Numbered from the stretch's first letter, positions 18,295 to 27,792 are shown. The stretch: DNA of 46,800 nucleotides from Virgibacillus alimentarius (GCF_000709085.1 NZ_JFBD01000074.1:1-46800); one strand, 5' to 3'. The notes: generated by a model from the letters alone, not told the origin. Made by a program: numbers and translations.

Positions 18295-18382
18295 AAAAGA
18301 GGCTTTTCCTAATGAGTTGACCCCCTCTATGTAAAATACTTTAGAGGGGGTCAACCATATGCTTCCTAAGAAAGCCTCTTTT
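18295..18382 (-). terminator. Interrupted hairpin between menB and menE
   Basis: AAAAGAGGCTTT (18295-18306) and AAAGCCTCTTTT (18371-18382) are perfect complements and would form a terminator or attenuator stem just after menB. The loop is now occupied by a 50-bp insert carrying a G/C palindrome. The ancestral hairpin without the insert would have had a loop of about nine nucleotides (inference). Confidence 0.6.
18306..18369. repeat. REP-like palindrome 2 flanked by a 7-bp direct repeat
   Basis: Arms GTTGACCCCCTCTA (18316-18329) and its perfect complement (18342-18355) enclose a 12-nt loop. The 50-bp block 18313-18362 is bounded on both sides by the direct repeat TTCCTAA (18306-18312 and 18363-18369), which looks like a target-site duplication. 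The block lies inside the loop of a longer hairpin between menB and menE. There is no coding capacity, so any movement would have needed an enzyme supplied in trans. Confidence 0.75.
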
Positions 18383-18394
18383 GAAAAATATAGA

Positions 18395-19213
18395 TTAAGG
18401 AAAGCGCGGAAATTGCTTGAAATCCGGTTTTCTTTTTTCTTTAAACGCATCTCGTCCTTCTTTTGCTTCGTCCGTTGTATAATAAAGAAGCGTTGCATCT
18501 CCACCAATTTGCTGCAAACCTGCTAAACCATCCGTATCTGCATTAAATGATGCCTTCAAGAAACGAAGGGCTGTTGGTGATTTTTGTAACATCTCTTCAC
18601 ACCACTGAAGTGTTTCTTCTTCCAACTTTTCTAATGGAACAACAGTATTTACCATGCCCATTTCATATGCTTCCTCAGCATTGTACTGGCGGCATAAATA
18701 CCAGATTTCGCGTGCACGTTTATGTCCAACCATGCGTGCGAGATATCCTGCCCCATATCCAGCATCAAAGCTGCCGACTTTTGGACCTGTTTGTCCAAAT
18801 ACAGCATTTTCCGCTGCAATCGTTAGGTCACATACAACATGCAGTACATGTCCTCCACCTATAGCATAGCCTGATACCATCGCGACAACTGGCTTTGGTA
18901 TCGTTCGAATTAGTCGCTGTAGGTCTAATACATTTAAACGCGGAACTTGATCTTCCCCTACGTATCCACCATGACCTCTTACAGTTTGATCTCCGCCTGA
19001 GCAAAAAGCTTTATCTCCAGCTCCAGCCAGAATAATTACACCAATGGATGAGTCATCCCTCGCATCAGCAAAAGCATCAATCATTTCATTTACAGTTAAT
19101 GGAGTAAAGGCATTATGTTTTTCAGGACGATTCATTGTTACCTTCGCGATTCCATTATATTTTTCATAAATAATTTCTTGATACTCTCTTGCTTGTTTCC
19201 ACTCGACTGTCAT
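18395..19213 (-). CDS. menB: 1,4-Dihydroxy-2-naphthoyl-CoA synthase
   Basis: 272-residue crotonase-fold enzyme that cyclises o-succinylbenzoyl-CoA to 1,4-dihydroxy-2-naphthoyl-CoA. The family's SGGDQTVRG segment lies near residue 72, the oxyanion-hole glycines in [12 protein letters not shown] near 113, and [16 protein letters not shown] near 150. The length equals other MenB proteins. AAGGAGG precedes the ATG. It is the fourth gene of menFDHBE, 19 bp downstream of menH. Confidence 0.98.
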   Translation of the reverse strand: MTVEWKQAREYQEIIYEKYNGIAKVTMNRPEKHNAFTPLTVNEMIDAFADARDDSSIGVIILAGAGDKAFCSGGDQTVRGHGGYVGEDQVPRLNVLDLQRLIRTIPKPVVAMVSGYAIGGGHVLHVVCDLTIAAENAVFGQTGPKVGSFDAGYGAGYLARMVGHKRAREIWYLCRQYNAEEAYEMGMVNTVVPLEKLEEETLQWCEEMLQKSPTALRFLKASFNADTDGLAGLQQIGGDATLLYYTTDEAKEGRDAFKEKRKPDFKQFPRFP

Positions 19214-19232
19214 AGAAATCCTCCTTATGTAA

Positions 19233-20042
19233 TTACAATGAATTTATTTTTAAAATAAACGCAGTTACTATTTTACCAAATATTTTAGGTTGTTCCACAT
19301 GAATTGCATGCCCTGAATTATCAACAATCACTAGATCACTTGATTTAATACGTTTTTTCATCCTTTTATTAATTTGAATAAATTTTTGATCGTCACTGCC
19401 TACAACTAATAATACTGGCTTCTCAAATCTAGTTAACTCCGACCACCAGGAAGGTTGTTTTCCGTTTCCCATGTATCTTAAAGATCGGGCTAAACCCTCT
19501 TCCGTCTGCGCTAATCGTTCTTGTCGAATGGATTGCTGGACTACTGCTGATAATCTTTTTTGAGTGTGGAAAAGCGGGATATTTTCCCAGTAATGAACAA
19601 ATGCTATTAATCCATCTTGCTCTATTTTGCTTGCGAGTTTTTCATCATTTGCAGCCCTATTCATACGCTCTTCTGTAGAATTTAACCCCGGAGAAGAACT
19701 TTCCAAACATAATGAAGTAACCATTTCAGGGTAAAACATTGCAAAAGATAACGCAGTTCTACCTCCCATTGAATACCCTACGAGATGAACCTCAGAAAGT
19801 TTTAAATGAAATAACAATTGCTTTATGTCAAAACAACAAGCCTCCATTGTTCTAGGAGATTGTGTTCTTGTTTTACCATGGCCCGGCAAGTCGACCGTAA
19901 TAATTTGAAAGTGTTCCTTCAAAACGGGAATTACCGAATACCACGTAGATGTGCTGCCGGTAAATCCATGGAATAAGACAACAGGCGGACCATTTCCATC
20001 AATTTCATACCAATATTTCGCATCTTCTATTTTAAAATACAA
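19233..20042 (-). CDS. menH: SHCHC synthase (MenH, alpha/beta hydrolase)
   Basis: 269-residue alpha/beta-hydrolase that eliminates pyruvate from SEPHCHC in menaquinone synthesis. The oxyanion segment [10 protein letters not shown] lies near residue 25, the nucleophile elbow GYSMGG near 92, the acid in VVGSDDQKF and the His in [11 protein letters not shown]. The apparent start is TTG at 20042, six bases after the menD stop, with a poor ribosome binding site, so translation is probably coupled to menD. Equivalent to B. subtilis ytxM/menH. Confidence 0.95.
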   Translation of the reverse strand: MYFKIEDAKYWYEIDGNGPPVVLFHGFTGSTSTWYSVIPVLKEHFQIITVDLPGHGKTRTQSPRTMEACCFDIKQLLFHLKLSEVHLVGYSMGGRTALSFAMFYPEMVTSLCLESSSPGLNSTEERMNRAANDEKLASKIEQDGLIAFVHYWENIPLFHTQKRLSAVVQQSIRQERLAQTEEGLARSLRYMGNGKQPSWWSELTRFEKPVLLVVGSDDQKFIQINKRMKKRIKSSDLVIVDNSGHAIHVEQPKIFGKIVTAFILKINSL

Positions 20043-20048
20043 AATATT

Positions 20049-21794
20049 TCACCACTCACGATTTAAAATTTCATTTTCTATTGCTCGCCACTTACTTTGA
20101 TGCCATTTAAGATTTTCGGTTCGATCTGTTTTTACTTCTATAATGTTTATCCCTTTGTGCTTGTAACTTTTATGGAGTGCAATTCTTAACTCCTCTTCCT
20201 TCAACACACAAGAATAATTTCCTCCATACATTGTCACTGCATGCTTAAAGTCAATGTCTATAGGAGTTCCAAATAATGCTTCAAAATGTTTATCGTCACC
20301 CGCTTGCGGCAGAAATGAAAATATCCCGCCACCATTATTATTTATTAATAAAATCGTTATATTAAGCTGGTAATGTTTCGCAACCAAGAGACCATTTAAA
20401 TCATGAAAGAATGACAAGTCTCCTATCACTAATGTGATATGCTCGCCTGAGGCTGCGGCTCCAAGACTGCTAGAGACCATACCATCTATCCCATTAGCCC
20501 CTCGATTTGCTAGAAGTCTTAATGTTTTAGATGTCGTCATGAAAAAGGTATCCACATCACGAATAGCCATACTATTTCCCACGTATAATGTGCTTTCTTC
20601 AGGAACAACTTCAAATAAAAGTCGTATTGCTTCTCCTTCAGTCAATTTCTCATTTTTTTCTTTTAACCTGAATAACTCTTTTTGAGCAATTGTGTTCATT
20701 TCTCTCCACTGACCTATCCAATGTGGGTCACAATTTATCTCCTCTGATGCAACGGTTAAATCCTTACAAAGCAAGATAGGGTTAGCGAAAATAAAAGTTG
20801 ATTGATTGCCGGCTGGCTCACGAAACCCTTCATTTTCTTCCACAATAAATTGTTTTGTTTGATGGTGATCTTTCACATAAAAAAGATATGCCTTTGAAAC
20901 TGGCATCGCCCCAAAGCGGATAATAAAATCAGGTTCGAGTTGCTTGCGAATCGCTTCATGACGCAAAAAGGAATCATACCCATCAATGATATGATTTTTA
21001 TCATGTTTTCCTGATCGAATTTGGGATAGTGGGTCAGCTAAAATAGGTATATTCCACCTTAATGCTAATGTCGTAATAGCTTCAGCAAGGCTTTCACTTA
21101 CTTGAGGGCCACATACAAATAAACCTCTTTTTTTGTTTTTTAAATCATCAAGAAGTTGTTTTAATTGAGGTTCGTCTAATATCTTTTCACCTACGTATGC
21201 AGGATGATACGAGTCCTCTTTTTCTTGCTCCCACAATTGTTTTATTGAAAAGTCTGGAACAAGCGGTTCCCGGAGGGGAAAATTTAAATGTACTGGTCCT
21301 GCATTCCCTTCTTGTGCTAAATAAAGAGCCCTTGCCGCTTTACTTCTGGCATAATTTAGCATCTTAGATGAAGCCTCAGGTAATGCCATTTCATGAAACC
21401 ATTTAACATAATCCCCGTACAATTTAATTTGTTCTATTGCTTGCGGAGCACCGACGTCTCGAAGTTCATGCGGACGATCCGCTGTTAGAATGACTAGTGG
21501 AACTCTACTGTAATACGCTTCTACAATAGCTGGAAAATAATTTGCAGCTGCAGTTCCAGAGGTACATACCATAGCGACAGGATGCTTGGTTTGTTTTGCC
21601 ATTCCCAATGCAAAAAAAGCGGCAGATCTCTCATCTATATGAATCCAAGTGTTTATTCCTTCATGTTCTGTTAATGTCATAGCCAGTGGTGTTGACCTTG
21701 ACCCTGGTGAAATCACCACGTCTGATAATCCATTTTTGGCAAGTTCATCGACAAAATTCGCCACATACCGTGTTAATCTTTCCGTATGGTTCAT
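20049..21794 (-). CDS. menD: SEPHCHC synthase (MenD)
   Basis: 581-residue thiamine-diphosphate enzyme that condenses isochorismate with 2-oxoglutarate. The N-terminal VVISPGSRSTPLAMTL and the catalytic Glu region (HIDERSAAFFALG) fit the pyrimidine-binding domain, and the diphosphate/Mg motif GDLSFFHDLNGLL is near residue 460. Length matches the B. subtilis protein (580). The start is four bases from the menF stop, showing tight coupling within the operon. No defects seen. Confidence 0.97.
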   Translation of the reverse strand: MNHTERLTRYVANFVDELAKNGLSDVVISPGSRSTPLAMTLTEHEGINTWIHIDERSAAFFALGMAKQTKHPVAMVCTSGTAAANYFPAIVEAYYSRVPLVILTADRPHELRDVGAPQAIEQIKLYGDYVKWFHEMALPEASSKMLNYARSKAARALYLAQEGNAGPVHLNFPLREPLVPDFSIKQLWEQEKEDSYHPAYVGEKILDEPQLKQLLDDLKNKKRGLFVCGPQVSESLAEAITTLALRWNIPILADPLSQIRSGKHDKNHIIDGYDSFLRHEAIRKQLEPDFIIRFGAMPVSKAYLFYVKDHHQTKQFIVEENEGFREPAGNQSTFIFANPILLCKDLTVASEEINCDPHWIGQWREMNTIAQKELFRLKEKNEKLTEGEAIRLLFEVVPEESTLYVGNSMAIRDVDTFFMTTSKTLRLLANRGANGIDGMVSSSLGAAASGEHITLVIGDLSFFHDLNGLLVAKHYQLNITILLINNNGGGIFSFLPQAGDDKHFEALFGTPIDIDFKHAVTMYGGNYSCVLKEEELRIALHKSYKHKGINIIEVKTDRTENLKWHQSKWRAIENEILNREW

Positions 21795-21798
21795 TCCC

Positions 21799-23185
21799 TT
21801 ATCCTCCTAAAACGGATAGCATAGGCAGAAACTTAATATTTGTTTCTTCATATTCTGCTTCAATATCAGAGTCCTTTACTACACCACATCCTGCAAACAA
21901 GGATGCTTTATCCCCTTTTATAAGGCCAGAACGTATGGCAACCGCGAATTCGCTATTTTGATTACTGTCCAGCCAGCCAATTGGCGCTCCATACCAGCCG
22001 CGATCTAATTGCTCATGTTCGCGAATAAAGGCTAATGATTCTTCTGTCGGGGTTCCTCCAAGCGCTGGAGTAGGGTGTAGCTCTCTAACAATGTCAAAAA
22101 TACTGTATTTATCCTTAAGTTTTGCTATAACAGGTGTAAATAAATGTTGTAAATTTTTTAAAGGATAAATAACGGGCTTACCCGGGATATCGATATCTGT
22201 ACAATAATCATTTATTGCACGCTTAATCATTTTTACAACAAAATCATGTTCCTCTCTATTTTTTTCATCGTCTAGAAGTGAGATACCTATTCTTGTATCC
22301 TCTTCCTTCGTATTTCCACGAGGTGCAGTTCCTGCTAAACATGTGGAAAGCAACTGGTTTTTCTCCAGTTTTACTAATCTTTCTGGGGTTGCACCTATAA
22401 AACAGTCATTCCCGTTTTCAAACGCAAAAATATAACTAGTTGCTTGTGTTTTAATCAATTTATCTATAATAGCGGAGATTTCTGCTTTATTCTTTAGTTC
22501 TAAGCGTAATTCCCTTGCAAGCACAATTTTTTTTTGCTTCATTCTTTTCAATCTTTTCCTTTGCAAGGCGAACACTGTGCTTCCACGCTTCAGGGTTTTT
22601 TTCTTCCTTCGACTTAATCCCAACTCCCTGGGGGATTTTAATAAAAGTATTAAACAATTTCTTCTCAGCTTGTTTACATGCCCTCAGCATCTGTTTTGGA
22701 TGATCATTTTTCGTTACTTGAATATTAATTGTAAAATAAGTGGTGTTATTGTTTTTGGTTAATAAAAATTCTGGTATCGTAAATCGGCTTGGCTGGAAGT
22801 TTTCCCATAAACTGGATCTTTCTCGTTTAGGATCAAAAGACATACCGCCTAGTGCAAGTAGACCTGTACCTGCTACCTCATACGGATTATGAATGATTGC
22901 TTCTTGTAAGAGTTTATTCCACTCTTTCTCGGTTTCGTTATATCTTGATTTGTTTGCAACAATATCATATGCCTTTCCGACGCCGACTACGCAAAAATCA
23001 TCAGCGGTACTAGACCAAAAAATTCGATTTTTTTCTAACATTTTTGCCGCTTCAAAAAATACAAGAGGATCTATTCTATTTACTTGTTTGGTAAAACTAA
23101 CGAGCTGAATTTCTCCATTTGTTTTCACTTGATCAATCGCTTTACTAAGCAGAAATTCTATTTGGTCTTCCTTCATTTCAATCAT
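21799..23185 (-). pseudogene. menF: Isochorismate synthase MenF, frame interrupted at an A9 tract
   Basis: First gene of the men operon; converts chorismate to isochorismate. Reading from ATG 23185 (preceded by GGAGG) gives a normal MenF N-terminal half, then an A9 run at 22527-22535 throws the frame, and the protein ends out of frame at 22487. Removing one A joins it to a frame that runs to 21799 and contains the catalytic chorismate-binding half (GATPERLVKL, RELHPTPALGGTP, RGWYGAPIGW, AGCGVVKDSDIEAEYEET). The joined product would be about 461 residues, close to B. subtilis MenF. Both halves look well conserved, so the gene may still be expressed by polymerase slippage on A9; a sequencing error is the other main option. 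Confidence 0.9.
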
Positions 23186-23231
23186 CTAATATAAACCTCC
23201 GTTAAACATACGATGCAAAATACCCTTCTCT

Positions 23232-23260
23232 ATTTTATTCTCTTTTTAATGGTTTCTCAA
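23232..23260 (-). promoter_or_regulatory. men operon promoter (sigma-A)
   Basis: Minus strand: TTGAGA (23255-23260), 17-nt spacer, TAAAAT (23232-23237), about 45 bp upstream of the menF start. Confidence 0.72.
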
Positions 23261-23294
23261 GGAAAGTCTTTCCCTAGCTAGTCTAACTTGCTCA

Positions 23295-23323
23295 TTGACA
23301 CACTTCACAGAATTACATAGACT
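23295..23323 (+). promoter_or_regulatory. menA promoter (sigma-A), divergent
   Basis: Plus strand: perfect TTGACA (23295-23300), 17-nt spacer, TAGACT (23318-23323), about 40 bp before the menA start. It lies back to back with the menF promoter. Confidence 0.6.
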
Positions 23324-23361
23324 TAGAATGATATGGACGAAAATTCAGGAGGAGAACAATA

Positions 23362-24291
23362 ATGCAAGATAAAACAAATATAAAAGAAGTCCTAAATGAA
23401 AAAGAAGGCTTTCAAATCTGGTGGCGTCTGCTACGCCCACATACATTAACAGCCTCTTTTGTTCCTGTTTTTGTTGGTACCATGTTTGCATTTAATGATG
23501 GTACAATAGAGATTAGGTTATTTTTAGCTATGCTGCTAGCTTCTATTCTTATACAGGCAGCTACAAATATGTTTAATGAGTATTATGATTTTATTCGCGG
23601 TTTGGATAACGAACAGTCAGTTGGAATCGGCGGTACCATTGTTCGTGATGGTATCGCACCAAAGACAATCTTAAACCTTGCTTTTACCTTTTTTGGAATA
23701 GCCATACTACTTGGTGTTTATATATGCATGGAGTCAAGTTGGTGGATCGCAGTAATTGGTCTTATCTCGATGCTTTTTGGATATTTATACACCGGGGGCC
23801 CCTTTCCAATTGCTTACACACCCCTAGGGGAACTATTTTCTGGCTTTTTTATGGGAACAGTTATTATCGGCATCAGTTATTATATCCAGACACTCTCAGT
23901 TACCGTTGATGTTATACTCATTTCTATCCCTGTTGCTATATTTATCGCCAGCATTATGCTTGCCAATAATATTCGTGATTTAGATGGAGATAAACAAAAC
24001 GGACGTAAAACAATTGCTATTTTAATCGGACGTAAACAAGCGGTTAAATTAATGGGATTTTTATTTACTGCATCTTACGTCCTGACCGTTCTTTATATTA
24101 TACTTGGTATTTTACCTATTTTATCTATTGTTGTAATACTTAGTAGCATAAAGGCACGAAATGTAATAAAAAATTTCGAAGGAAAAACAAAACCTATTGA
24201 AATGCTACCTGCAATGATTGCTACAGGAAAAACTAATACTTTATATGGTATCTTACTTGGACTTTCATTGCTTATTAGCCACTTTATATAA
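23362..24291 (+). CDS. menA: 1,4-Dihydroxy-2-naphthoate polyprenyltransferase
   Basis: 309-residue UbiA-family integral membrane protein with about eight or nine hydrophobic helices. It attaches the polyprenyl side chain to 1,4-dihydroxy-2-naphthoate, giving demethylmenaquinone. The two aspartate-rich motifs are visible as NEYYDFIRGLDNE near residue 73 and NNIRDLDGDKQNGRKT near 200. AGGAGG precedes the ATG. It is divergent from menF and forms a two-gene unit with the downstream thioesterase. Confidence 0.97.
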   Translation: MQDKTNIKEVLNEKEGFQIWWRLLRPHTLTASFVPVFVGTMFAFNDGTIEIRLFLAMLLASILIQAATNMFNEYYDFIRGLDNEQSVGIGGTIVRDGIAPKTILNLAFTFFGIAILLGVYICMESSWWIAVIGLISMLFGYLYTGGPFPIAYTPLGELFSGFFMGTVIIGISYYIQTLSVTVDVILISIPVAIFIASIMLANNIRDLDGDKQNGRKTIAILIGRKQAVKLMGFLFTASYVLTVLYIILGILPILSIVVILSSIKARNVIKNFEGKTKPIEMLPAMIATGKTNTLYGILLGLSLLISHFI

Positions 24292-24305
24292 AAAGGAGAG
24301 CATGC

Positions 24306-24692
24306 ATGATGGATCTAAAAAACACATTAATGGAAGCACTTGGGATTGAAATTGCTTCATTAGATAAAAATCTAGTAGAAATGACGATGTCTGTCGATGA
24401 ACGTACACATCAGCCAGCTGGGTATCTGCATGGCGGGGCTAGTATTGCACTTGCTGAAAGTGCTGCTAGTATAGGTGCCTACTTAAACATTGACCCAGAG
24501 ATATCAAATGTTTTTGGTATAGAAATTAATGCCAATCACATCAAAAGTAAACGAGATGGAATTGTTACTGCAAAAGCTACACCAAGTCACATTGGTAAAA
24601 CGACGATGGTCTGGGAAATTAAAATAACGGATGAAGAAGATAGGCTTATATGTGTTTCAAGATGTACGATTGGGGTAGTTCCAAAAAAATAG
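24306..24692 (+). CDS. menI: Hotdog-fold thioesterase, probable DHNA-CoA thioesterase
   Basis: 128-residue single hotdog domain of the PaaI/YdiI/YuxO type. The helix motif HGGASIALAESAAS near residue 47 contains the catalytic Glu. Enzymes of this family release CoA from 1,4-dihydroxy-2-naphthoyl-CoA, the step between MenB and MenA. The start is 14 bases after menA, with AAAGGAG at the right distance (ATG 24306; ATG 24309 is an alternative). Co-transcription with menA strongly supports the MenI role; without that context it would be just a generic acyl-CoA thioesterase. Confidence 0.85.
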   Translation: MMDLKNTLMEALGIEIASLDKNLVEMTMSVDERTHQPAGYLHGGASIALAESAASIGAYLNIDPEISNVFGIEINANHIKSKRDGIVTAKATPSHIGKTTMVWEIKITDEEDRLICVSRCTIGVVPKK

Positions 24693-24700
24693 ATTTAGCA

Positions 24701-24732
24701 AAAACACGCTTCAGAAATAAAGCGTGTTTTTT
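24701..24732 (+). terminator. menA-menI terminator
   Basis: AAAACACGCTT pairs with AAGCGTGTTTT, followed by T residues. Confidence 0.9.
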
Positions 24733-24749
24733 ATATCTTCCCATGATGC

Positions 24750-25520
24750 TTACCTTTGTTCAATTTGAAAAGTAAATTGATTGTCACATTGGAATTTTCC
24801 CTTACTATATGTACGTTCAACAAATGTCAGGTGGTTTGATTTATCCACAAGTAAAATCGTAGACGAACGCGTACCATAATTAGGTATTTTAATAAATAAG
24901 GGTGAAAGTTTTCGTTCTAATTCTATATTTACACCAGTATTTGGTAAATTTATATCTTCTGTTTCTTCCATATCAGTCAAAAATTGAAATAGCTTGTTTA
25001 TATTTATCGTTTCCTGTTCCATTATATGTTCTTTCAGTTTTTCCTTTCCCTTAACTACTTTCGGCCAAGGTGTGTCTAAGAAATGGTTGCTTAATCCATG
25101 TGTGCCAGCAGTAATCTCTAATATTTTATTTTGTCTATTACTTAAATAAAATAAATGATCCGGATTTCCTACTATTAAGTTAAAACCGGAATAATTATTA
25201 GCGTTTTTTTGTATGGATTCGAGATAATTTTGGGGCCCCATGTTTCCTGACAAATAAGCACTTACAAGTTCTCCCCTTGAAATTTTATTCGTATTTTGCT
25301 GATCTGCTTCACGAAAATTTGTTAATGCAGCAATACGTCCTTTCTTTGTCACACCAAGCCAAGTGCCCATTCTCCTTAAATCACGTCCTGCCAGTATGTT
25401 TGGGTTATCTTCCCAAAAATGTGCTGGCATTGTTGGACGTTCATAAAATTCGTCGCGATTTGCTGCTAATACTAATTTATAGATTGGGTGATCATGCAAT
25501 TGAAAGTTAATTAAACACAT
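24750..25520 (-). CDS. NRDE (TANGO2-like) family protein
   Basis: 256 residues, starting MCLINF and carrying the family's name-giving motif ANRDEFYERP at about residues 19-28, then GRDLRRMGTWLGVTKKGRIAALTNFRE. This is the NRDE/TANGO2 family, whose N-terminal Cys2 and fold resemble Ntn hydrolases; human TANGO2 is linked to haem and lipid handling, but bacterial members have no settled role. AGGAGG precedes the ATG. It is not clearly in an operon: menI is convergent and a terminator separates it from ribU. Confidence 0.88.
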   Translation of the reverse strand: MCLINFQLHDHPIYKLVLAANRDEFYERPTMPAHFWEDNPNILAGRDLRRMGTWLGVTKKGRIAALTNFREADQQNTNKISRGELVSAYLSGNMGPQNYLESIQKNANNYSGFNLIVGNPDHLFYLSNRQNKILEITAGTHGLSNHFLDTPWPKVVKGKEKLKEHIMEQETININKLFQFLTDMEETEDINLPNTGVNIELERKLSPLFIKIPNYGTRSSTILLVDKSNHLTFVERTYSKGKFQCDNQFTFQIEQR

Positions 25521-25556
25521 GAATAATCCTCCTGTTTATTAATACGAAAACCAAGT

Positions 25557-25600
25557 AAAAAAGCCAATCCCTATCACCTTATGGGACTGGCTTCTTTTTA
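25557..25600 (-). terminator. ribU terminator
   Basis: AAAAAGCCAATCCC and GGGACTGGCTT form an imperfect stem between ribU and the NRDE gene, flanked by A/T runs. Confidence 0.8.
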
Positions 25601-25607
25601 CATCTAT

Positions 25608-26186
25608 CTATACAAAGCTTGTTTGCTTTTGTTCAATCCAACTGCGCATTTTAATGAATAAAGGCACAAATAAAAGACCAATTACTATTCCTTTAATTGC
25701 ATTAAATGGCAATACTCCTCCGATTATAGTAAGCCATTTTACTTTATCAGTCATTTCCCAGCCCATAAACCATGCATATGCTGGTAGTATGAGCAAGTAA
25801 TTTAAGATACTCATTCCAATTGCCATGATAATTGTTCCGGAAACTAATCCAGAAATGATGCTTTTTACCCCTTTATATTTATGATATAGGATAGCAACAG
25901 GTACGACAAACATAACCCCTGCTATAATATTTGCAATCACACCTATTGGGTCCGCTGCTCCTGTCACTGCCAGATAAAGGATGTTTTTAATCGCGACTAC
26001 GATTACACCAGCAAACGGCGAGAAGATTAAAGCAGCCATTAAAGCCGGAACCTCACTAAAATCAATTTTTAAATAAGGTGGTAAAAATGGCAACGGGAAA
26101 TTCAAGAAAAATAAGATAAGTGAAATTGTTCCCAGTAATGCTAAAATAACCAGTTTTACTAATTTTGATGATGATGTATTTTTCAT
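25608..26186 (-). CDS. ribU: Riboflavin ECF transporter S component (RibU)
   Basis: 192-residue membrane protein with about five or six hydrophobic helices. It is the substrate-binding S component that, with the shared EcfAA'T energising module (not in the window), imports riboflavin. The first-loop region PFLPPYLKIDFSEVPALMAAL and the AIKNILYLAVTGAADPIG segment are typical of RibU/YpaA. The start at 26186 is chosen because GGGAGA lies 6 nt before it; ATG 26192 abuts the binding site. An FMN riboswitch directly upstream confirms the substrate. Confidence 0.95.
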   Translation of the reverse strand: MKNTSSSKLVKLVILALLGTISLILFFLNFPLPFLPPYLKIDFSEVPALMAALIFSPFAGVIVVAIKNILYLAVTGAADPIGVIANIIAGVMFVVPVAILYHKYKGVKSIISGLVSGTIIMAIGMSILNYLLILPAYAWFMGWEMTDKVKWLTIIGGVLPFNAIKGIVIGLLFVPLFIKMRSWIEQKQTSFV

Positions 26187-26263
26187 CACCATTCTCTCCC
26201 TTCATCTAATCGATTCCCATCTCGTCTTGTGATGAAGGATGAGCATATTTCCTTTTACAAAAT

Positions 26264-26297
26264 GAAAAACCCCAAAGCCTAATCGGGGCTTTAGGGT
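26264..26297 (-). terminator. RFN expression-platform terminator
   Basis: Minus strand: ACCCTAAAGCC pairs with GGCTTTGGGGT (one mismatch) around a 7-nt loop, followed by TTTTTC. It is the regulated terminator of the FMN riboswitch. Confidence 0.88.
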
Positions 26298-26495
26298 ATA
26301 CAAGTCATAGGAAAATAAAGGTGTTTTCTCACACCATTTTCAGCTCGACATCTTCTCCCATCCAGACTTTAACTGTCGGTTCTGGACTTACACCAGATCA
26401 ACCACGCTGCGAATATTTATGCTTTGTGGGTCACGGACTTAAGCAAAGTTCTTGCCTTTACCGTCGGTCGGGAATTGCACCCTGCCCCGAAGATG
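26264..26495 (-). promoter_or_regulatory. FMN (RFN) riboswitch of ribU
   Basis: The minus strand contains the RFN signature ATCTTCGGGGCAGGGTG, then AATTCCCGACCGACGG and a closing GATGGGAGAAGATG; the P1 arms CATCTTC/GAAGATG are at 26489-26495 and 26349-26355. FMN binding would favour the downstream terminator and reduce riboflavin import. It fills the gene-free stretch 26187-26576 together with its promoter. Confidence 0.97.
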
Positions 26496-26521
26496 GAATC
26501 GATATAATATTGTTACCTATT

Positions 26522-26549
26522 ATTATACATGTATTTGTGCAATTTGCAA
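26522..26549 (-). promoter_or_regulatory. ribU promoter (sigma-A)
   Basis: Minus strand: TTGCAA (26544-26549), 16-nt spacer ending in TG, TATAAT (26522-26527), upstream of the RFN aptamer. Confidence 0.68.
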
Positions 26550-26576
26550 TAAAAATTTTATAAAGACAGCAGATGA

Positions 26577-27635
26577 TTAATCATCTAAGGGATTGAGACT
26601 TTCTTTTCCAGTTAAATTAGATATCATCTCTACAAGTAATTCTATTTCTTCATCAATATCTTTTAAGCTTACAGTCTCAACTGGGGAGTGCATATACCGT
26701 AAGGGTAAAGATACTAATGAAACTGGCACACCAACACCAGTCAAGCGCATCTTATCTGCATCAGTTCCAGTCATTCTCGGAGTTAATTCATATTGAATAT
26801 TCATTTTCAGCTTCCTCGCAGTCTGCTCTAACAATTTATTTATTTTAATATTAATTGGAGCACCTTTTGCAAGTACAGGTCCCTTTTCCAACTTTACATC
26901 TCCATGCTTGTTTTTATCTACACCCGGATAATCCGTGGCAAAAGTAACATCACAAGCGATTGCCATTGTTGGTTGAATACCCGCAGCTGCAAAATAAGCA
27001 CCTCCCATATTTGTCTCTTCATTTACAGTGCTTGCTGCATAAACTCCAACCGTACAGTCCGTTTTGGATAATCTTTTTAGTATTTCTGCGATGATAAATG
27101 CGCCCGTACGGTTATCTAAACCACGTCCAGCCACATACCTGTCTGTTAATATTTCAGGTTCTCTTTTATATACGGCAAGATCCCCAATTTGAACATATTT
27201 CTCCGCTTCCTCTTTTGATTGATATCCACAATCAATAAATAAATCCTCTAGATCAAAATCTTTTTTTAATCCGCCATGATGTTGAGCGTTCACTCCAATA
27301 ACACCTGTAACTGTTTTATTATAACCAAGTACACTTGTCTTCATTCCCACTGCTGCCTTAGGGTTAATCCCCCCCACTTTATCAAAATATAAAAAGCCAT
27401 GATCATCTATGCGATTAATAACAAGTGCAATTTCATCACAATGACCTGCAAGCAAAACTTTAAAAGAGGCATTAGGATTTAGCACGCCTATTGCATTTCC
27501 CGCATTATCTGTTCGGATTTCATCTGCAAATTTTTCAACATAATTGATCCATTTTTTTTGAATTTCCATTTCATTACTTGAAGGTGAGGGAGTTTTTAAT
27601 AGCTCCATTAAAAACTCAGTGTTTGATTGTTTCAA
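26577..27635 (-). CDS. M42 family metallo-aminopeptidase
   Basis: 352-residue di-metal aminopeptidase of the M42 (TET/FrvX/YtoP) family; these form large tetrahedral dodecamers that trim peptides in the cytosol. Metal ligands and catalytic residues are visible: AGHCDEI near residue 66, RGLDNRTGAF near 174, the catalytic VNEETNMGG near 205, ACDVTFATDYPG near 229 and YMHSPVE near 315. The start is TTG at 27635, preceded by AGGAGG at 7 nt. It stands alone upstream of the ribU leader. Which of several Bacillus paralogues it matches cannot be decided from sequence inspection. Confidence 0.92.
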   Translation of the reverse strand: MKQSNTEFLMELLKTPSPSSNEMEIQKKWINYVEKFADEIRTDNAGNAIGVLNPNASFKVLLAGHCDEIALVINRIDDHGFLYFDKVGGINPKAAVGMKTSVLGYNKTVTGVIGVNAQHHGGLKKDFDLEDLFIDCGYQSKEEAEKYVQIGDLAVYKREPEILTDRYVAGRGLDNRTGAFIIAEILKRLSKTDCTVGVYAASTVNEETNMGGAYFAAAGIQPTMAIACDVTFATDYPGVDKNKHGDVKLEKGPVLAKGAPINIKINKLLEQTARKLKMNIQYELTPRMTGTDADKMRLTGVGVPVSLVSLPLRYMHSPVETVSLKDIDEEIELLVEMISNLTGKESLNPLDD

Positions 27636-27792
27636 TCGTATTCCTCCTAATTTTTTCTATAATACTGTTTATTTTAAGTTTAAAAATAACGAACGTCTAG
27701 TATATTGATTACTTTGAAATCCATATTGTATAATTTTGTTAACCCTCTGTCTATACTAATAAAATACCATTCATGTCTATAAGGAGAGCGTA

